Source: an uncultured Mycobacterium sp.
GTDB taxonomy: Bacteria > Actinomycetota > Actinomycetes > Mycobacteriales > Mycobacteriaceae
Reading direction: 5' to 3'
NCBI GenBank assembly: GCA_900078375.1
Contig: FLQS01000004.1
Location: forward strand, 1 to 64,000
Length of the DNA: 64,000 nucleotides
Numbering within the stretch: position 1 is the first letter of the stretch; every line of letters begins with the position of its first letter. The position numbers and the translations under genes are program-made. Positions 18,413 to 27,124 of the stretch are shown one piece after another. The notes beneath the pieces were generated by a model. The model saw nothing but the letters and a program-made list of their open reading frames with translations. It was not told the DNA's origin and searched no databases.

Positions 18413-19971
18413 GCTCGCCGCTCGGTGCAGCGCACGCGACGGCTCGCGAACCGGAACCGGGAATCGCGTTTCGGCTGCGTCACCCCAGCGCGTGGTCGCT
18501 GCAAGTTCGCCTGCTGGCGTTGCAGGTCGCACTGCTGGCGTTGGTATGCATCGGCATCGGCGCGGGCACGTTGACAGCCATGCATCGATTTCTACTCGAT
18601 CAACTCGATGCACAGGTCGTCGATGCGGCGACACGTTCCTCCTTCCTCTACACCCTGGGACCGCCACCGCCGATACCCGGCATTGTCCTGCCGGCTCCTT
18701 CCGGCGCGTTCTTCCTCAATGCGCCGGGGCAGTCGGCCGGAACATTGGGAGCGTTGTTGTCGGAGGACCGCGTGCTGGACGCGGCGGTGGTCACGGATAA
18801 GGGGTCGCTGAAACCGTTGAGTGAGCGTGCTCGTCGCGAGATTGCCGCGACTTTCTCTGCGGGGCCGTCATCGATCAACATCGATGGACTTGGAGCGTAC
18901 CGGGTGATCGCCTCCCCAGCTCGCAACGGAAGAACCATCGTCACCGGCTTGCCAACCAAAAGCCTTGATGAAACGCAATTTTCACTGCTGGGGATGCTCG
19001 CCGTGATGGTCGCCGTGGCACTGGCCGCTGCGATCGTGATTGGCCTACTGATTCTGCGTCGGCAATTGACTCCGCTGTCCGCGGTGGCCGCTACAGCCCA
19101 GCGGGTCGCGGACTCCGACCTCGACCATGGCGAGGTGCGAATGCCGATGCCGTTGGCGCCGGCCGATTCGCCTGCGCGCTATACCGAAGTGGGCCGGCTT
19201 CGCGCCGCATTCGATCGGATGCTCCAGCGCATCGGCGACGCCATGACGGCCCGGCACGCCAGTGAGACACGGGTGCGCCAGTTCGTGGCCGACGCCAGCC
19301 ACGAACTGCGCACCCCGCTGGCGGCCATCCGGGGGTACACCGAACTCGTACAACGTGAGCAGGATGAATTCTCTGACGACGTCGTCCATGCGTTGAGTCG
19401 TATCGACTCGGAAGCCAAGCGCATGTCGCGCCTGGTCGAAGACATGCTGTTGTTGGCCCGCCTCGATGCCGGCCGGTCCATCGATAACGTGCCAGTGGAC
19501 CTGTCGCAGTTGACGATCAACGCGGTGAGCGACGCCCACGTCGCGGGACGCGATCATTCGTGGGAGCTGCATCTGCCCGATGAGCCGGTCGTCATGATCG
19601 GCGATGGCGCACGATTGCACCAGGTGGTCGCAAACTTGCTTTCTAATGCGCGGGTCCACACTCCTGGTGGCACGACTGTCACGACCTCGCTGAGGAAAAC
19701 AGCGGACGAGCGGATCATCATCGAGGTCATCGACGACGGCCCCGGCATACCGGCTGCGCAGCAACCGGAGATCTTCGGTCGCTTCGTGCGTGGTGACAGC
19801 TCACGGTCACGTCGTGCCGGCAGTACGGGCCTGGGCCTGTCGATAGTGGCTGCGGTGGTCAGCGCCCACCGCGGTCGCGTCATGGTGACCAGTGATCCCG
19901 GCGGCACGACCTTTACCGTTGTCCTGCCGGCAGCGCCCGAGATCCTTGAGCAGACCGGCGAAAGCCGCTGA
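18409..19971 (+). CDS. Two-component sensor histidine kinase
   Basis: The 520-residue kinase has a first transmembrane segment at about residues 32-55, an external domain rich in proline (GPPPPIPGIVLPAPS), a second transmembrane segment near 185-210, a HAMP domain, the H-box DASHELRTPLAAIRGYTELV with the phosphorylated histidine near 298, an N-box VVANLLSNARVHTPGG, and G-boxes IEVIDDGPGI and STGLGLSIVAAVVSAHRG. It is cotranslated with the regulator. The gene ends 75 bp before the end of a convergent gene for a tiny secreted proline-rich protein, the first of three such genes, which are plausible targets of this system. Confidence 0.9.
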   Translation: MSSPLGAAHATAREPEPGIAFRLRHPSAWSLQVRLLALQVALLALVCIGIGAGTLTAMHRFLLDQLDAQVVDAATRSSFLYTLGPPPPIPGIVLPAPSGAFFLNAPGQSAGTLGALLSEDRVLDAAVVTDKGSLKPLSERARREIAATFSAGPSSINIDGLGAYRVIASPARNGRTIVTGLPTKSLDETQFSLLGMLAVMVAVALAAAIVIGLLILRRQLTPLSAVAATAQRVADSDLDHGEVRMPMPLAPADSPARYTEVGRLRAAFDRMLQRIGDAMTARHASETRVRQFVADASHELRTPLAAIRGYTELVQREQDEFSDDVVHALSRIDSEAKRMSRLVEDMLLLARLDAGRSIDNVPVDLSQLTINAVSDAHVAGRDHSWELHLPDEPVVMIGDGARLHQVVANLLSNARVHTPGGTTVTTSLRKTADERIIIEVIDDGPGIPAAQQPEIFGRFVRGDSSRSRRAGSTGLGLSIVAAVVSAHRGRVMVTSDPGGTTFTVVLPAAPEILEQTGESR

Positions 19972-20046
19972 TAATGCGCAGGATTGCCGTTGGCGGCCGG
20001 GAATTCCCCGGCCGCCAACAGCGGCAGTGTGGTTGTTTCCCGAAGA

Positions 20047-20322
20047 TTACAGCGGCGGGCAGGGGGTCAGCGGGGGGCACGGTCGTGGCCCGGCCGGACC
20101 CGGACCGGCGGGGCCCGGTCCGACCGGACCCGGACCCGGACCAGGGCCAGGACCGCCGGGGCCGGCTGGGCCCGGTCCGCCGACACAAGGGGTGCCGGGC
20201 AGACAGGGTGGAGGCGGCGCGGCGGTGGCAATCTGCGATCCGAAACCGGCAACGGCGAACATCATTGTGCCGGCGACAAGTGACGCACGCAGGGCGTTGC
20301 GGCGCAACGACAGCTGTTTCAT
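20047..20322 (-). CDS. Secreted Pro/Gly-rich protein with two CX5C motifs (A)
   Basis: The 91-residue product has a signal peptide (MKQLSLRRNALRASLVAGTM onwards, cleavage expected after SQIATAA). The mature part begins PPPPCLPGTPCVGG, continues with a GPGPAGPGGPGPGPG-type tract, and ends RPCPPLTPCPPL. All four mature cysteines fall in two CX5C motifs, CLPGTPC and CPPLTPC. GGGAGAAAGAGA precedes the ATG. I do not recognise the family. The next upstream gene on this strand (20396-20563) encodes a smaller relative 73 bases away, so the two may be one transcript. Confidence 0.8.
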   Translation of the reverse strand: MKQLSLRRNALRASLVAGTMMFAVAGFGSQIATAAPPPPCLPGTPCVGGPGPAGPGGPGPGPGPGPVGPGPAGPGPAGPRPCPPLTPCPPL

Positions 20323-20395
20323 GGTAGATCTCTTTCTCCCAGTGGAATTCTCGGGTTGGCGTTGCGCATCATCCAGGTGCGCAACGGGTAGGCCT

Positions 20396-20563
20396 CTAAC
20401 GAGGCGGCGGCGGACAGGGGGCGTTCGGAGGGCACTGGCCTGGAGGCGGTGGGGGTGGTGCGGCGTTGGCGACACCGGCCCCGATGCCCATCGCGCTCAG
20501 GGCGAGCCCGGTGCACACCAAGGCTGTGCCGAATAGACCACGTTGGCGGGCTTTGGAATACAA
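20396..20563 (-). CDS. Secreted micropeptide with one CX5C motif (B), TTG start
   Basis: The start is best placed at the TTG at 20563, with AAGGGA six bases upstream; an ATG at 20626 would add a polar stretch before the signal peptide. The 55-residue precursor MYSKARQRGLFGTALVCTGL... carries a signal peptide ending GAGVANA, and the mature part is only about 20 residues: APPPPPPGQCPPNAPCPPPP plus a final R. Its two cysteines form one CX5C motif (CPPNAPC), which could close a small disulfide loop. Composition and position link it to the flanking genes A and C. Confidence 0.72.
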   Translation of the reverse strand: MYSKARQRGLFGTALVCTGLALSAMGIGAGVANAAPPPPPPGQCPPNAPCPPPPR

Positions 20564-21001
20564 AACAATTCCCTTCTGTGAAATCTGCTGTCCCACAACA
20601 ACCATAGCCAGGCTGCCTGTGATCAAGCGGGCTCTCTTTATGGCTAGGCTATGGATCTGAGTGTGTTTCTACGAGGCTGGTGACGATGGGGATACATCGC
20701 GGCGTGTCTGCTCGACGTCCACGTCGGTGCGGCTTCTCCGGGTCGCATAGGTGGCCACACTTACGGCGCTGCTAGTTCGTTGACAGTGCGTGCATAGTGC
20801 GCGGACTTAGCATCCTCGAGTATCTGGTTCGCACTTCGAGGAGCAAGTGGTGGCAGGCATTTGGTCCGGATGAGGTCGCGTGGCAATCGATTTGCGCGAC
20901 GGGATTCTGCTTCCGGTCACCGACCCATGATCTCCGCCGACTCCATTTCGGCGGTGTAGTGAATCCCAGTGATCACTATCGACGAGTAACAAGGAGGAGC
21001 G
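20564..21001. promoter_or_regulatory. 438-bp divergent intergenic region between CX5C genes B and C
   Basis: No gene is supported here. Three symmetrical sequences are visible. CCATAGCC (20602-20609) pairs with GGCTATGG (20647-20654). CCGCCG (20934-20939) and CGGCGG (20949-20954) form a hairpin before gene C. TAGTGA (20957-20962) and TCACTA (20973-20978) flank a perfect palindrome AGTGATCACT (20968-20977) just upstream of the gene C ribosome binding site. TTGACA at 20781-20786 could be a -35 element, but no good -10 lies at the right distance. These are candidate sites for the neighbouring response regulator. Confidence 0.45.
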
Positions 21002-21346
21002 ATGTTTCCCAAAGCAGTAACGGCGCGGATGGGCCGTGCCACCGTGGTGGCGGTGTGTGGCAGCGGTGTCGCACTGGCGCTCGGTGGTGTGGCCGCGCCG
21101 GTCGCACAGGCGGAGCCGCCGGGCATGTGTATCCCTGGAATGCCTTGTGGCCCAGGAGGACCAGGTGGTCCAGGCGGGTTCGGCATGGGTGGCCCGGGTG
21201 GTCCCGGTGGCGCCGGACCCATGGGCTTCATGGGTGGGCCAGGTGGGCCAGGTGGGCCGGGAGGGCCGGGCTTGGGTGGCCCCAGACTCGGCCCACTGGG
21301 TCCGATCCCGTGCCTTCTGCCGATCGTGTGCCCGCCGCCGCGCTGA
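21002..21346 (+). CDS. Secreted collagen-like Gly/Pro-rich protein with two CX5C motifs (C)
   Basis: The 114-residue product has a strong ribosome binding site (AAGGAGGAG) and a signal peptide with a hydrophobic core VVAVCGSGVALALGGVAA and an AQA cleavage site. The mature part begins EPPGMCIPGMPCGPGG, continues as GGPGGPGGFGMGGPGGPGG-type repeats with a collagen-like periodicity, and ends IPCLLPIVCPPPR. The four mature cysteines again make two CX5C motifs (CIPGMPC, CLLPIVC). The architecture (loop, flexible G/P tract, loop) equals that of protein A. Function unknown; a cell-wall or extracellular role is inferred from the signal peptide. Confidence 0.85.
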   Translation: MFPKAVTARMGRATVVAVCGSGVALALGGVAAPVAQAEPPGMCIPGMPCGPGGPGGPGGFGMGGPGGPGGAGPMGFMGGPGGPGGPGGPGLGGPRLGPLGPIPCLLPIVCPPPR

Positions 21347-21414
21347 GCAGTTGGGCCCTCATGTCGGGGAGTGAGTGCATGTATGGCGGCACTCACTCCC
21401 TGATTGCGTGATTT

Positions 21415-23961
21415 CTACGCGCTCTTGAGTCGAATCTTCCAGCGCACCAGGCTCAGATAACCGATGCACAGTGCCCCGAGCATGCCCATGTTGAACCACC
21501 ACGCCGACGCCGTGTGATGCCAGTGCGCGTCCTTGGGGGTCAACGGGCCGGGCACCAACTTGATCAGGTCGATCGTCGAGGCCGACGCGGCGAAGCCCCA
21601 GCGGGCCGGGGTGATCCACGACAACTGGTCGAGCACCACGCGGCCCGTCACCGGGATCATGCCGCCGGAGAACACCAGCTGACTCATGACCGCGACAACC
21701 AGCAGCGGCATGATCTGCTCGTTCGACTTGGCCAGTGCGGACAGCGCCAGACCCACCATCGCCGCGGTGACGGTCGTCGCGCCCATCACCACGAACAGCT
21801 CCACCGTCGGGCTCAGGAACGTCAGCGAACCCTGCGTCGGCCCGCCCTTGCCCGCGACGGTGATCGCGGTGACGATCGTGGACTGCACGATCGCGAACAC
21901 CGCGTAGATGCAGACCTTCGCCAGCAGGTACGCCGTCGTCGACAACCCCACTGCCTGTTCTCGACGGAAGATCGGTCGTTCGCCGATGAGATCGCGAACC
22001 GTGAGCGCGGTGCCCATGAAGATCGCGCCGACGTTGAGCAGCACCAGGATCTGGCCGGGCTCGTTGGGCGCGTCGCCCATCGGGTCGGGCACCCCGAAGC
22101 CGACGGTGCCGGGCACCGACAAGGACAGCACACCCATGATGAACGGCAGCACCGCCAGGAAGATGAAATAGCCCCGGTCGGAGATGATCAGCCGCATCTG
22201 GCGGCGCGCGATCGTGGAGAACTGGCGCAACAGGCTGGTGTGCGTCGGCTCGCCCATGTTCGACGGCGTCTCCAACGGCGGCGGCGGGGGAGCGGGCCCG
22301 GTCGCCGACAGGTAGCGGTGATGGGCGGCGTCCGGGTCGCCGGCGACGCTGCTGAAGATGTCGGCCCAGTTGGTGGTGCCCATCGCCGGGCCGATTTGGC
22401 TGGGTGGACCGCAGAATGCCGTCTTGCCGCCGGGCGCCAGCAGCAGCACCTGGTCGCACACGTCGAGGTAGGTCAGCGAGTGGGTGACCACCAAAACGAC
22501 GCGGCCGGCGTCGGCCAGCTGGCGCAGCATCGTCATGACCTGACGGTCCAGCGCGGGGTCCAGGCCCGACGTCGGCTCGTCGAGGATCAGCAGCGACGGC
22601 CCGGTCAGCAGCTCCAGGGCCACCGACGCGCGTTTGCGCTGGCCGCCGGAGAGCTTGTCCACCCGAGTGTCCGCGTGCTGGGTCATCTCCAGCTCGCCGA
22701 GCACCTGGGCCACCACTTGCTGGCGGTCCTCCTTGGTGGTGTCCGGTGGCAGCCGCAGCTCAGCGGCATACATCAGCGCCTGGTTGACCGTCAGCTGGCC
22801 GTGCACGACGTCGTCCTGCGGCACCATGCCGATCCGGGAGCGCAGCGAGGCGTACTCGGCGTGGATGTTGTGACCCTCGAAAGTCACTGTGCCGCTTGTC
22901 GGATGGGTGTAGCCGGCGACCAGCCGCGCGAAGGTGGACTTGCCGGCGCCGGACGGGCCGATCACCGCGGTGAGCGTGCCGGGGCGGGCCGTCAGCGAGA
23001 TGTTGTCCAGCAGGGTCTTGTTGTTCTCGATCGTCCACGTCACCGCGCGCACGTCCAGACCGCCGGTGGCGGTGGCCGCTTCGGTCTCAGTGCGCCGGGC
23101 CAGCGTGCCGCCGGCGAAGACCAGGTCGATGTTGCCGATGGTGACGGTGTCGCCGTCGTTGAGCATCGCGGTGTCGACCCGGGTGCCGTTGACGAACGTG
23201 CCGTTGATGCTGCGGTTGTCGACGATCTCCGTCCCGCCCGGGGTCGGGATCAGCGTGGCGTGGTGGCGCGAGGCCAGCACGTCGGGGATGACGATGTCGT
23301 TGTCGGTCGCGCGGCCGATCTTGACGCCGCCGGGCGGCACCTCGCTGGGCGCACCCGGGCGCAGGATCTTGAGCATCGACGTCGCGAGGTTCGACGACCC
23401 GGCAGGGGGCTTGCCGACCGCCTGGCGCAGCTGGGTCGGCGCGGTCGCCGGTGGGGGAGCAGCGGGTCCGGACCCGGTGGGGGGGCGGTACGCCGGCGGC
23501 GCCTGGTGGGTGGCATGCGGTTGCGACGGCGACTGCTGCCACGATCCGGCCGTCGCCGCACCCCGGCTCGGCGCGGCGGGCCACGACGGCGAGGACAGCG
23601 GGGCGGCCAGGCGCACCGAGGACGTCTGCGGCGGACGGCCCACCGAACCTTGGGCACGGCCGAGCCCGAAGCTCACCGGAGGCCCGTCGGGATTGCCGAC
23701 GTTCAGGGTCATGCCGTCGGTGATGTCGACGGACGGCATCCGGCGCCCATTGACGAACATGCCGTTGAGCGAGCCGTTGTCGACGGCCATCCACCGGCCG
23801 TGGTCATAGCGCAACACCAGGTGGGCGCGCGAGATCAAGGGGTGGGCGATTCGCACGTCGGCGCGCAGGTCGCGGCCGACCACGACGTCATGGCCTGCGG
23901 CGAAGGTGCGCTCCGACCCGTCGTACCGAACTGTCAGAACGGGCGCGGCTGGTCGAGTCAT
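21415..23961 (-). CDS. FHA-domain ABC transporter (Rv1747-like)
   Basis: The 848-residue protein closely follows M. tuberculosis Rv1747. FHA domain 1 (VVVGRDLRADVRIAHPLISR, then DNGSLNGMFVNGR) occupies about residues 1-100, a Pro/Ala-rich linker follows, FHA domain 2 (IGRATDNDIVIPDVLASRHH, then NRSINGTFVNGTRV) lies near 205-285, the ABC ATPase (Walker A GPSGAGKST, signature LSGGQRKRAS, Walker B LLILDEP) near 310-530, and six transmembrane segments fill the ABC2-type C terminus. Rv1747 is a PknF substrate and its FHA domains bind phosphothreonine; no PknF-like kinase lies nearby here. Thought to export cell-wall lipids. The start is ATG 23961; an ATG three codons upstream is possible. Confidence 0.93.
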   Translation of the reverse strand: MTRPAAPVLTVRYDGSERTFAAGHDVVVGRDLRADVRIAHPLISRAHLVLRYDHGRWMAVDNGSLNGMFVNGRRMPSVDITDGMTLNVGNPDGPPVSFGLGRAQGSVGRPPQTSSVRLAAPLSSPSWPAAPSRGAATAGSWQQSPSQPHATHQAPPAYRPPTGSGPAAPPPATAPTQLRQAVGKPPAGSSNLATSMLKILRPGAPSEVPPGGVKIGRATDNDIVIPDVLASRHHATLIPTPGGTEIVDNRSINGTFVNGTRVDTAMLNDGDTVTIGNIDLVFAGGTLARRTETEAATATGGLDVRAVTWTIENNKTLLDNISLTARPGTLTAVIGPSGAGKSTFARLVAGYTHPTSGTVTFEGHNIHAEYASLRSRIGMVPQDDVVHGQLTVNQALMYAAELRLPPDTTKEDRQQVVAQVLGELEMTQHADTRVDKLSGGQRKRASVALELLTGPSLLILDEPTSGLDPALDRQVMTMLRQLADAGRVVLVVTHSLTYLDVCDQVLLLAPGGKTAFCGPPSQIGPAMGTTNWADIFSSVAGDPDAAHHRYLSATGPAPPPPPLETPSNMGEPTHTSLLRQFSTIARRQMRLIISDRGYFIFLAVLPFIMGVLSLSVPGTVGFGVPDPMGDAPNEPGQILVLLNVGAIFMGTALTVRDLIGERPIFRREQAVGLSTTAYLLAKVCIYAVFAIVQSTIVTAITVAGKGGPTQGSLTFLSPTVELFVVMGATTVTAAMVGLALSALAKSNEQIMPLLVVAVMSQLVFSGGMIPVTGRVVLDQLSWITPARWGFAASASTIDLIKLVPGPLTPKDAHWHHTASAWWFNMGMLGALCIGYLSLVRWKIRLKSA

Positions 23962-23998
23962 CGACACCAACTCTATCGGTAGCGAGGCCGATGGCTCG

Positions 23999-25198
23999 TT
24001 ACGCCGGACCGCCCGTCACCACACAAAGAGTCCGCGAGTAGATGGTCGGCATGCATTTATTGCAGTGCGTGCACAGCGATTGCACAGAATGGGCGTCGCC
24101 GTCGGCCTGAATGCGATTGAGCAGATTCGCCTCGGCCAACAGAGCTCGGCCCATCGCCACGAATTCGAAGCCCGCGGCCATCGCGCGGTCCATCGAATCG
24201 CGGTTGGTGATACCGCCGAGCAGGATCAGCGGCATCGTCAGCTCCTTGCGGAACTGCTCGGCGTCCTGCAGCAGGTAGGTCTCGCGATAGGGGTATTCGC
24301 GCATGAATTTCTTGCCGGTCATGCGCATGCCCCAGTTCAGCGGCCATTTCTGGGCGGCGGCAAACTCCTTCACCGGCGCATCGCCGCGGAACAGGTACAT
24401 CGGGTTGAGCAGCGAGCTGCCCGCGGTCAGTTCGATGGCGTCCAGGCCACCGTCCTCCTCCAGCCACTTCGCGGTCTGCAACGACTCCTCGATGTTGATG
24501 GAGCCGCGCACCCCGTCGGCCATGTTGAGCTTCGCGGTCACCGCGATCGGGGCCGGGCCGAGCCGCTCGACCTCGCGACGCACGGCCATCACGATGCCGC
24601 GGGCCACCTTCGCCCGGTTCTCCAAGGAGCCGCCGAACTCGTCGGTGCGGCGGTTGATCATCGGCGACAGGAACGAGCTGGCCAGATAGTTGTGGCCGAG
24701 ATGGATTTCGACGGCGTCGAAACCGGAGTCGATGGCGAACCGGGCCGCCGACGCGTGGGCGGCGATGACGTCGTTGATGTCGTCGCGGGTGGCGTGCTTG
24801 GCGAACTTCATCGACAGCGGGTTGAAGAACCGGACCGGGGCCAGCGCGGTGGCCTTGTTCGACCGCGCATTTGCCACCGGGCCGGCGTGGCCGATCTGCG
24901 CGCTGATGGCCGCGCCCTCGGCGTGGATGGCGTCGGCCAGCCGCTGCAGGCCGCGCTGGGCTTGCGGACGCATCCAGATCTGTCCGCCGTTGGTGCGGCC
25001 ACCCTGGCTCACCGCGGTGTAGGCGACGGTCGTCATGCCGACGCCACCGGCGGCAATGGCGCGGTGGAAGGCGATCAGGTCGTCGGAGACGACGTCGTCG
25101 GGCGTGCGCGCCTCGAAGGTGGCGGATTTGATGATGCGGTTGCGCAGGGTGATGGGGCCGAGTGTGGCGGGGCTGAACACATCTGGCGCACTGTTCAT
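23999..25198 (-). CDS. NADH:flavin oxidoreductase, old yellow enzyme family (Rv3359-like)
   Basis: The 399-residue protein is an FMN-binding OYE-like TIM barrel. The FMN region [20 protein letters not shown] is N-terminal, the substrate-proton region [20 protein letters not shown] and [20 protein letters not shown] follow, and IALGGITN-like [19 protein letters not shown] binds the phosphate. The C terminus has a cysteine group ([14 protein letters not shown]) of the kind that binds an iron-sulfur cluster in the 2,4-dienoyl-CoA reductase branch, yet the NADH domain of that branch is absent. Likely reduces an activated alkene. It corresponds to Rv3359, next to folD. The start is ATG 25198; the two genes are divergent with a 70-bp gap. 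Confidence 0.85.
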   Translation of the reverse strand: MNSAPDVFSPATLGPITLRNRIIKSATFEARTPDDVVSDDLIAFHRAIAAGGVGMTTVAYTAVSQGGRTNGGQIWMRPQAQRGLQRLADAIHAEGAAISAQIGHAGPVANARSNKATALAPVRFFNPLSMKFAKHATRDDINDVIAAHASAARFAIDSGFDAVEIHLGHNYLASSFLSPMINRRTDEFGGSLENRAKVARGIVMAVRREVERLGPAPIAVTAKLNMADGVRGSINIEESLQTAKWLEEDGGLDAIELTAGSSLLNPMYLFRGDAPVKEFAAAQKWPLNWGMRMTGKKFMREYPYRETYLLQDAEQFRKELTMPLILLGGITNRDSMDRAMAAGFEFVAMGRALLAEANLLNRIQADGDAHSVQSLCTHCNKCMPTIYSRTLCVVTGGPA

Positions 25199-25268
25199 AA
25201 CCGCAGCTGACCACGCGGTACTCGATGCTGTCAACGACAGCTCCCGCTGCGATGGAAGAATGTGGCGC

Positions 25269-26117
25269 GTGGTCGCTATCACCCTGGACGGCAAGCTCAC
25301 CCGTGACGAGATTTTCGTCGACCTCACCGACCGCGTGGCGGCGCTGACCGCGGCCGGACGCACCCCCGGACTGGGCACGGTGCTGGTCGGTGACGACCCC
25401 GGTTCGCACGCCTACGTGAAGGGCAAGCACTCCGACTGCGCCAAGGTCGGGATCACCTCGATCCGTCGTGATCTGCCCGCCGATGTCAGCCAGGCCCAGC
25501 TCGACGACACGCTCGACGAGCTCAACGCCAACCCCGAGTGCACCGGCTACATCGTGCAGCTGCCGTTGCCGCGCCACCTCGACGAGAACGCCGCGCTCGA
25601 GCGGGTCGACCCGGACAAGGACGCAGACGGGTTGCACCCGACCAACCTGGGCCGGCTGGTGCTGGGCAAAGAGGCTCCTCTGCCCTGCACGCCGCGTGGC
25701 ATCGTGCACTTGCTGCGCCGCTTTGACGTGCCGATCGCCGGCGCGCATGTGGTGGTCATCGGGCGCGGCGTCACCGTTGGCCGGCCGCTGGGCCTGCTGC
25801 TCACCCGCCGCAGCGAGAACGCGACAGTGACGTTGTGCCACACCGGAACTCGTGATCTTCCTGCGCTCACCCGGCAGGCCGACATCATCGTCGCCGCCGT
25901 GGGCGTGCCGCACATGCTGACCGCCGACATGGTGCGGGCCGGTGCTGCTGTCGTCGACGTCGGCGTGAGCCGGGTGGACGGAAAGCTCACCGGCGACGTG
26001 CATCCCGATGTCTGGGACGTCGCGGGACATGTTTCGCCCAACCCCGGCGGGGTGGGTCCGCTGACTCGGGCGTTCCTGCTCACCAACGTCGTCGAACTGG
26101 CCGAAGCCGCGCGGTGA
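25269..26117 (+). CDS. folD: Methylenetetrahydrofolate dehydrogenase/cyclohydrolase
   Basis: The 282-residue protein has the FolD landmarks: the catalytic lysine region [29 protein letters not shown], the [15 protein letters not shown] loop, and the Rossmann motif [16 protein letters not shown] followed by [17 protein letters not shown]. It interconverts methylene-, methenyl- and formyl-tetrahydrofolate using NADP. GGAAG lies ten bases before the GTG at 25269; an ATG at 25260 is possible. Its stop overlaps the DUF3017 start. It corresponds to Rv3356c. Confidence 0.95.
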   Translation: MVAITLDGKLTRDEIFVDLTDRVAALTAAGRTPGLGTVLVGDDPGSHAYVKGKHSDCAKVGITSIRRDLPADVSQAQLDDTLDELNANPECTGYIVQLPLPRHLDENAALERVDPDKDADGLHPTNLGRLVLGKEAPLPCTPRGIVHLLRRFDVPIAGAHVVVIGRGVTVGRPLGLLLTRRSENATVTLCHTGTRDLPALTRQADIIVAAVGVPHMLTADMVRAGAAVVDVGVSRVDGKLTGDVHPDVWDVAGHVSPNPGGVGPLTRAFLLTNVVELAEAAR

Positions 26118-26443
26118 CCGCTCGGGCGAAGCGCCGGCTGCCGACCCGCGCGGAGGCGGTGGCCTTCGCTGGACGCGTGGTGCGTTCGCAGTGGCCCATC
26201 CTGAGCGTCGGGGTGATCTTCGCGGTCGCCTTCGTTCTGGTGGCAGCAGGGTTTTGGCGCCGCGGCTCGCTGCTGATCGGCATCGCGGTGGGGGTGGCCG
26301 CCGTGCTGCGCCTTGTGCTGTCGGAAGAGCGGGCGGGACTGTTGGTGGTGCGTTCCCGCGGAGTCGACTTCGCCACCATGACCACGGTGTGCGTGGCGAT
26401 GGTCTATATCGCGTCGACGATCGATCCCCTGGGTACGTCGTAG
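26114..26443 (+). CDS. DUF3017 membrane protein (Rv3355c-like)
   Basis: The 109-residue protein has three hydrophobic segments at about residues 30-47, 54-70 and 88-104 ([20 protein letters not shown] first, [18 protein letters not shown] second, [16 protein letters not shown] third). The residue pattern [20 protein letters not shown] at the N terminus and the [20 protein letters not shown] loop are typical of DUF3017, which follows folD in many actinobacteria. Function unknown. The GTG start overlaps the folD stop by four bases. Confidence 0.88.
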   Translation: MTARAKRRLPTRAEAVAFAGRVVRSQWPILSVGVIFAVAFVLVAAGFWRRGSLLIGIAVGVAAVLRLVLSEERAGLLVVRSRGVDFATMTTVCVAMVYIASTIDPLGTS

Positions 26444-26453
26444 TCCTTCTACT

Positions 26454-26485
26454 TTGCCCGACGGGCAATTTTGCACGGTAGGCAA
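26454..26485 (+). promoter_or_regulatory. Twin palindromic operator for the TetR regulator
   Basis: Two 15-bp sites of form TTGC-N7-GCAA lie one after the other. The first, TTGCCCGACGGGCAA (26454-26468), is a perfect palindrome around a central A. The second, TTGCACGGTAGGCAA (26471-26485), keeps the four outer bases on each side. Their centres are 17 bp apart, under two turns of DNA. They end 21 bases before the TetR start codon, the classic place for autoregulation. Confidence 0.75.
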
Positions 26486-26506
26486 CTTTAGGCGTACGGT
26501 GGCGGC

Positions 26507-27124
26507 ATGACCGCACCGCCGGGACTGCGCGAGCGTAAGAAGGCCGACACCCGTAGAGCGCTCAGCGACGCTGCACTCGCGCTGACCTTCGAGCGTGGAC
26601 TCGACAACGTCACCCGGGAAGCCATCGCCGAGCGGGCCGGCGTATCGCTGCGGACGTTCAACAACTACTTCGCCGGCAAGTACGAGGCCATCGCCTACCG
26701 CCAGCTCGAACGAATGCGGCGCAGCCTTGCGGCTTTTCGGGCGCGGCCCGCGCGTGAGCCGTTGTGGACGGCCATCACCGAGTCGGTGCTCGCCCCTCTG
26801 CTTGCCGAGATGGGTGAGGACTATGCGCCGACACGCAAACAGCTCGACCAGCTCATCGAGCTCAGTATGGCCATCGAAGTGCGCAACGCTCTGGCCAAAG
26901 ACCTGATGGCCGAATGGATCGACGCGATCGCCGAACGTACCGGCACCGATCCGGTGCGCGATATGTATCCGCGCCTGGTGGCCGCCAGCATCCGCGCTGT
27001 CGCGGAAGCCGCCATGGACACCTACATCGCCTCTGACCCGCCTGTTCCGATCGTCGGCCTGATGCGCCGAGCCTTCGCCGAGGTCGTCGCCGGGCTACCC
27101 GAACCGAAAAGGAAGTCGCCATGA
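26507..27124 (+). CDS. TetR family transcriptional regulator
   Basis: The 205-residue protein has an N-terminal TetR helix-turn-helix: RKKADTRRALSDAALALTFE, then NVTREAIAERAGVSLRTFNN and YFAGKYEAIAYRQLERMR. The C-terminal ligand domain is helical and has no diagnostic motif. Twin 15-bp operators directly upstream suggest it represses itself and the monooxygenase gene, whose ATG overlaps its stop in an ATGA. The pair therefore probably forms a drug- or aromatic-responsive unit. Confidence 0.9.
   Translation: MTAPPGLRERKKADTRRALSDAALALTFERGLDNVTREAIAERAGVSLRTFNNYFAGKYEAIAYRQLERMRRSLAAFRARPAREPLWTAITESVLAPLLAEMGEDYAPTRKQLDQLIELSMAIEVRNALAKDLMAEWIDAIAERTGTDPVRDMYPRLVAASIRAVAEAAMDTYIASDPPVPIVGLMRRAFAEVVAGLPEPKRKSP

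Noticed and set aside
21121..21345. Gly-Pro tract as possible PE_PGRS or PPE protein
   Set aside because: There is no PE or PPE domain; a cleavable signal peptide precedes the tract and the protein is much too short.
21514..23982. 822-codon open frame on the plus strand
   Set aside because: It is the antisense shadow of the FHA-ABC transporter, created by GC-rich codon bias; composition is Arg/His-rich and matches no protein.
25035..25268. Upstream extension of folD
   Set aside because: It would overlap the divergent OYE gene and its promoter; FolD proteins begin at the position of GTG 25269.
24057..26516. 819-codon open frame on the minus strand across folD and the OYE gene
   Set aside because: It is antisense to folD and an off-frame copy of the OYE gene; low-complexity and motif-free.
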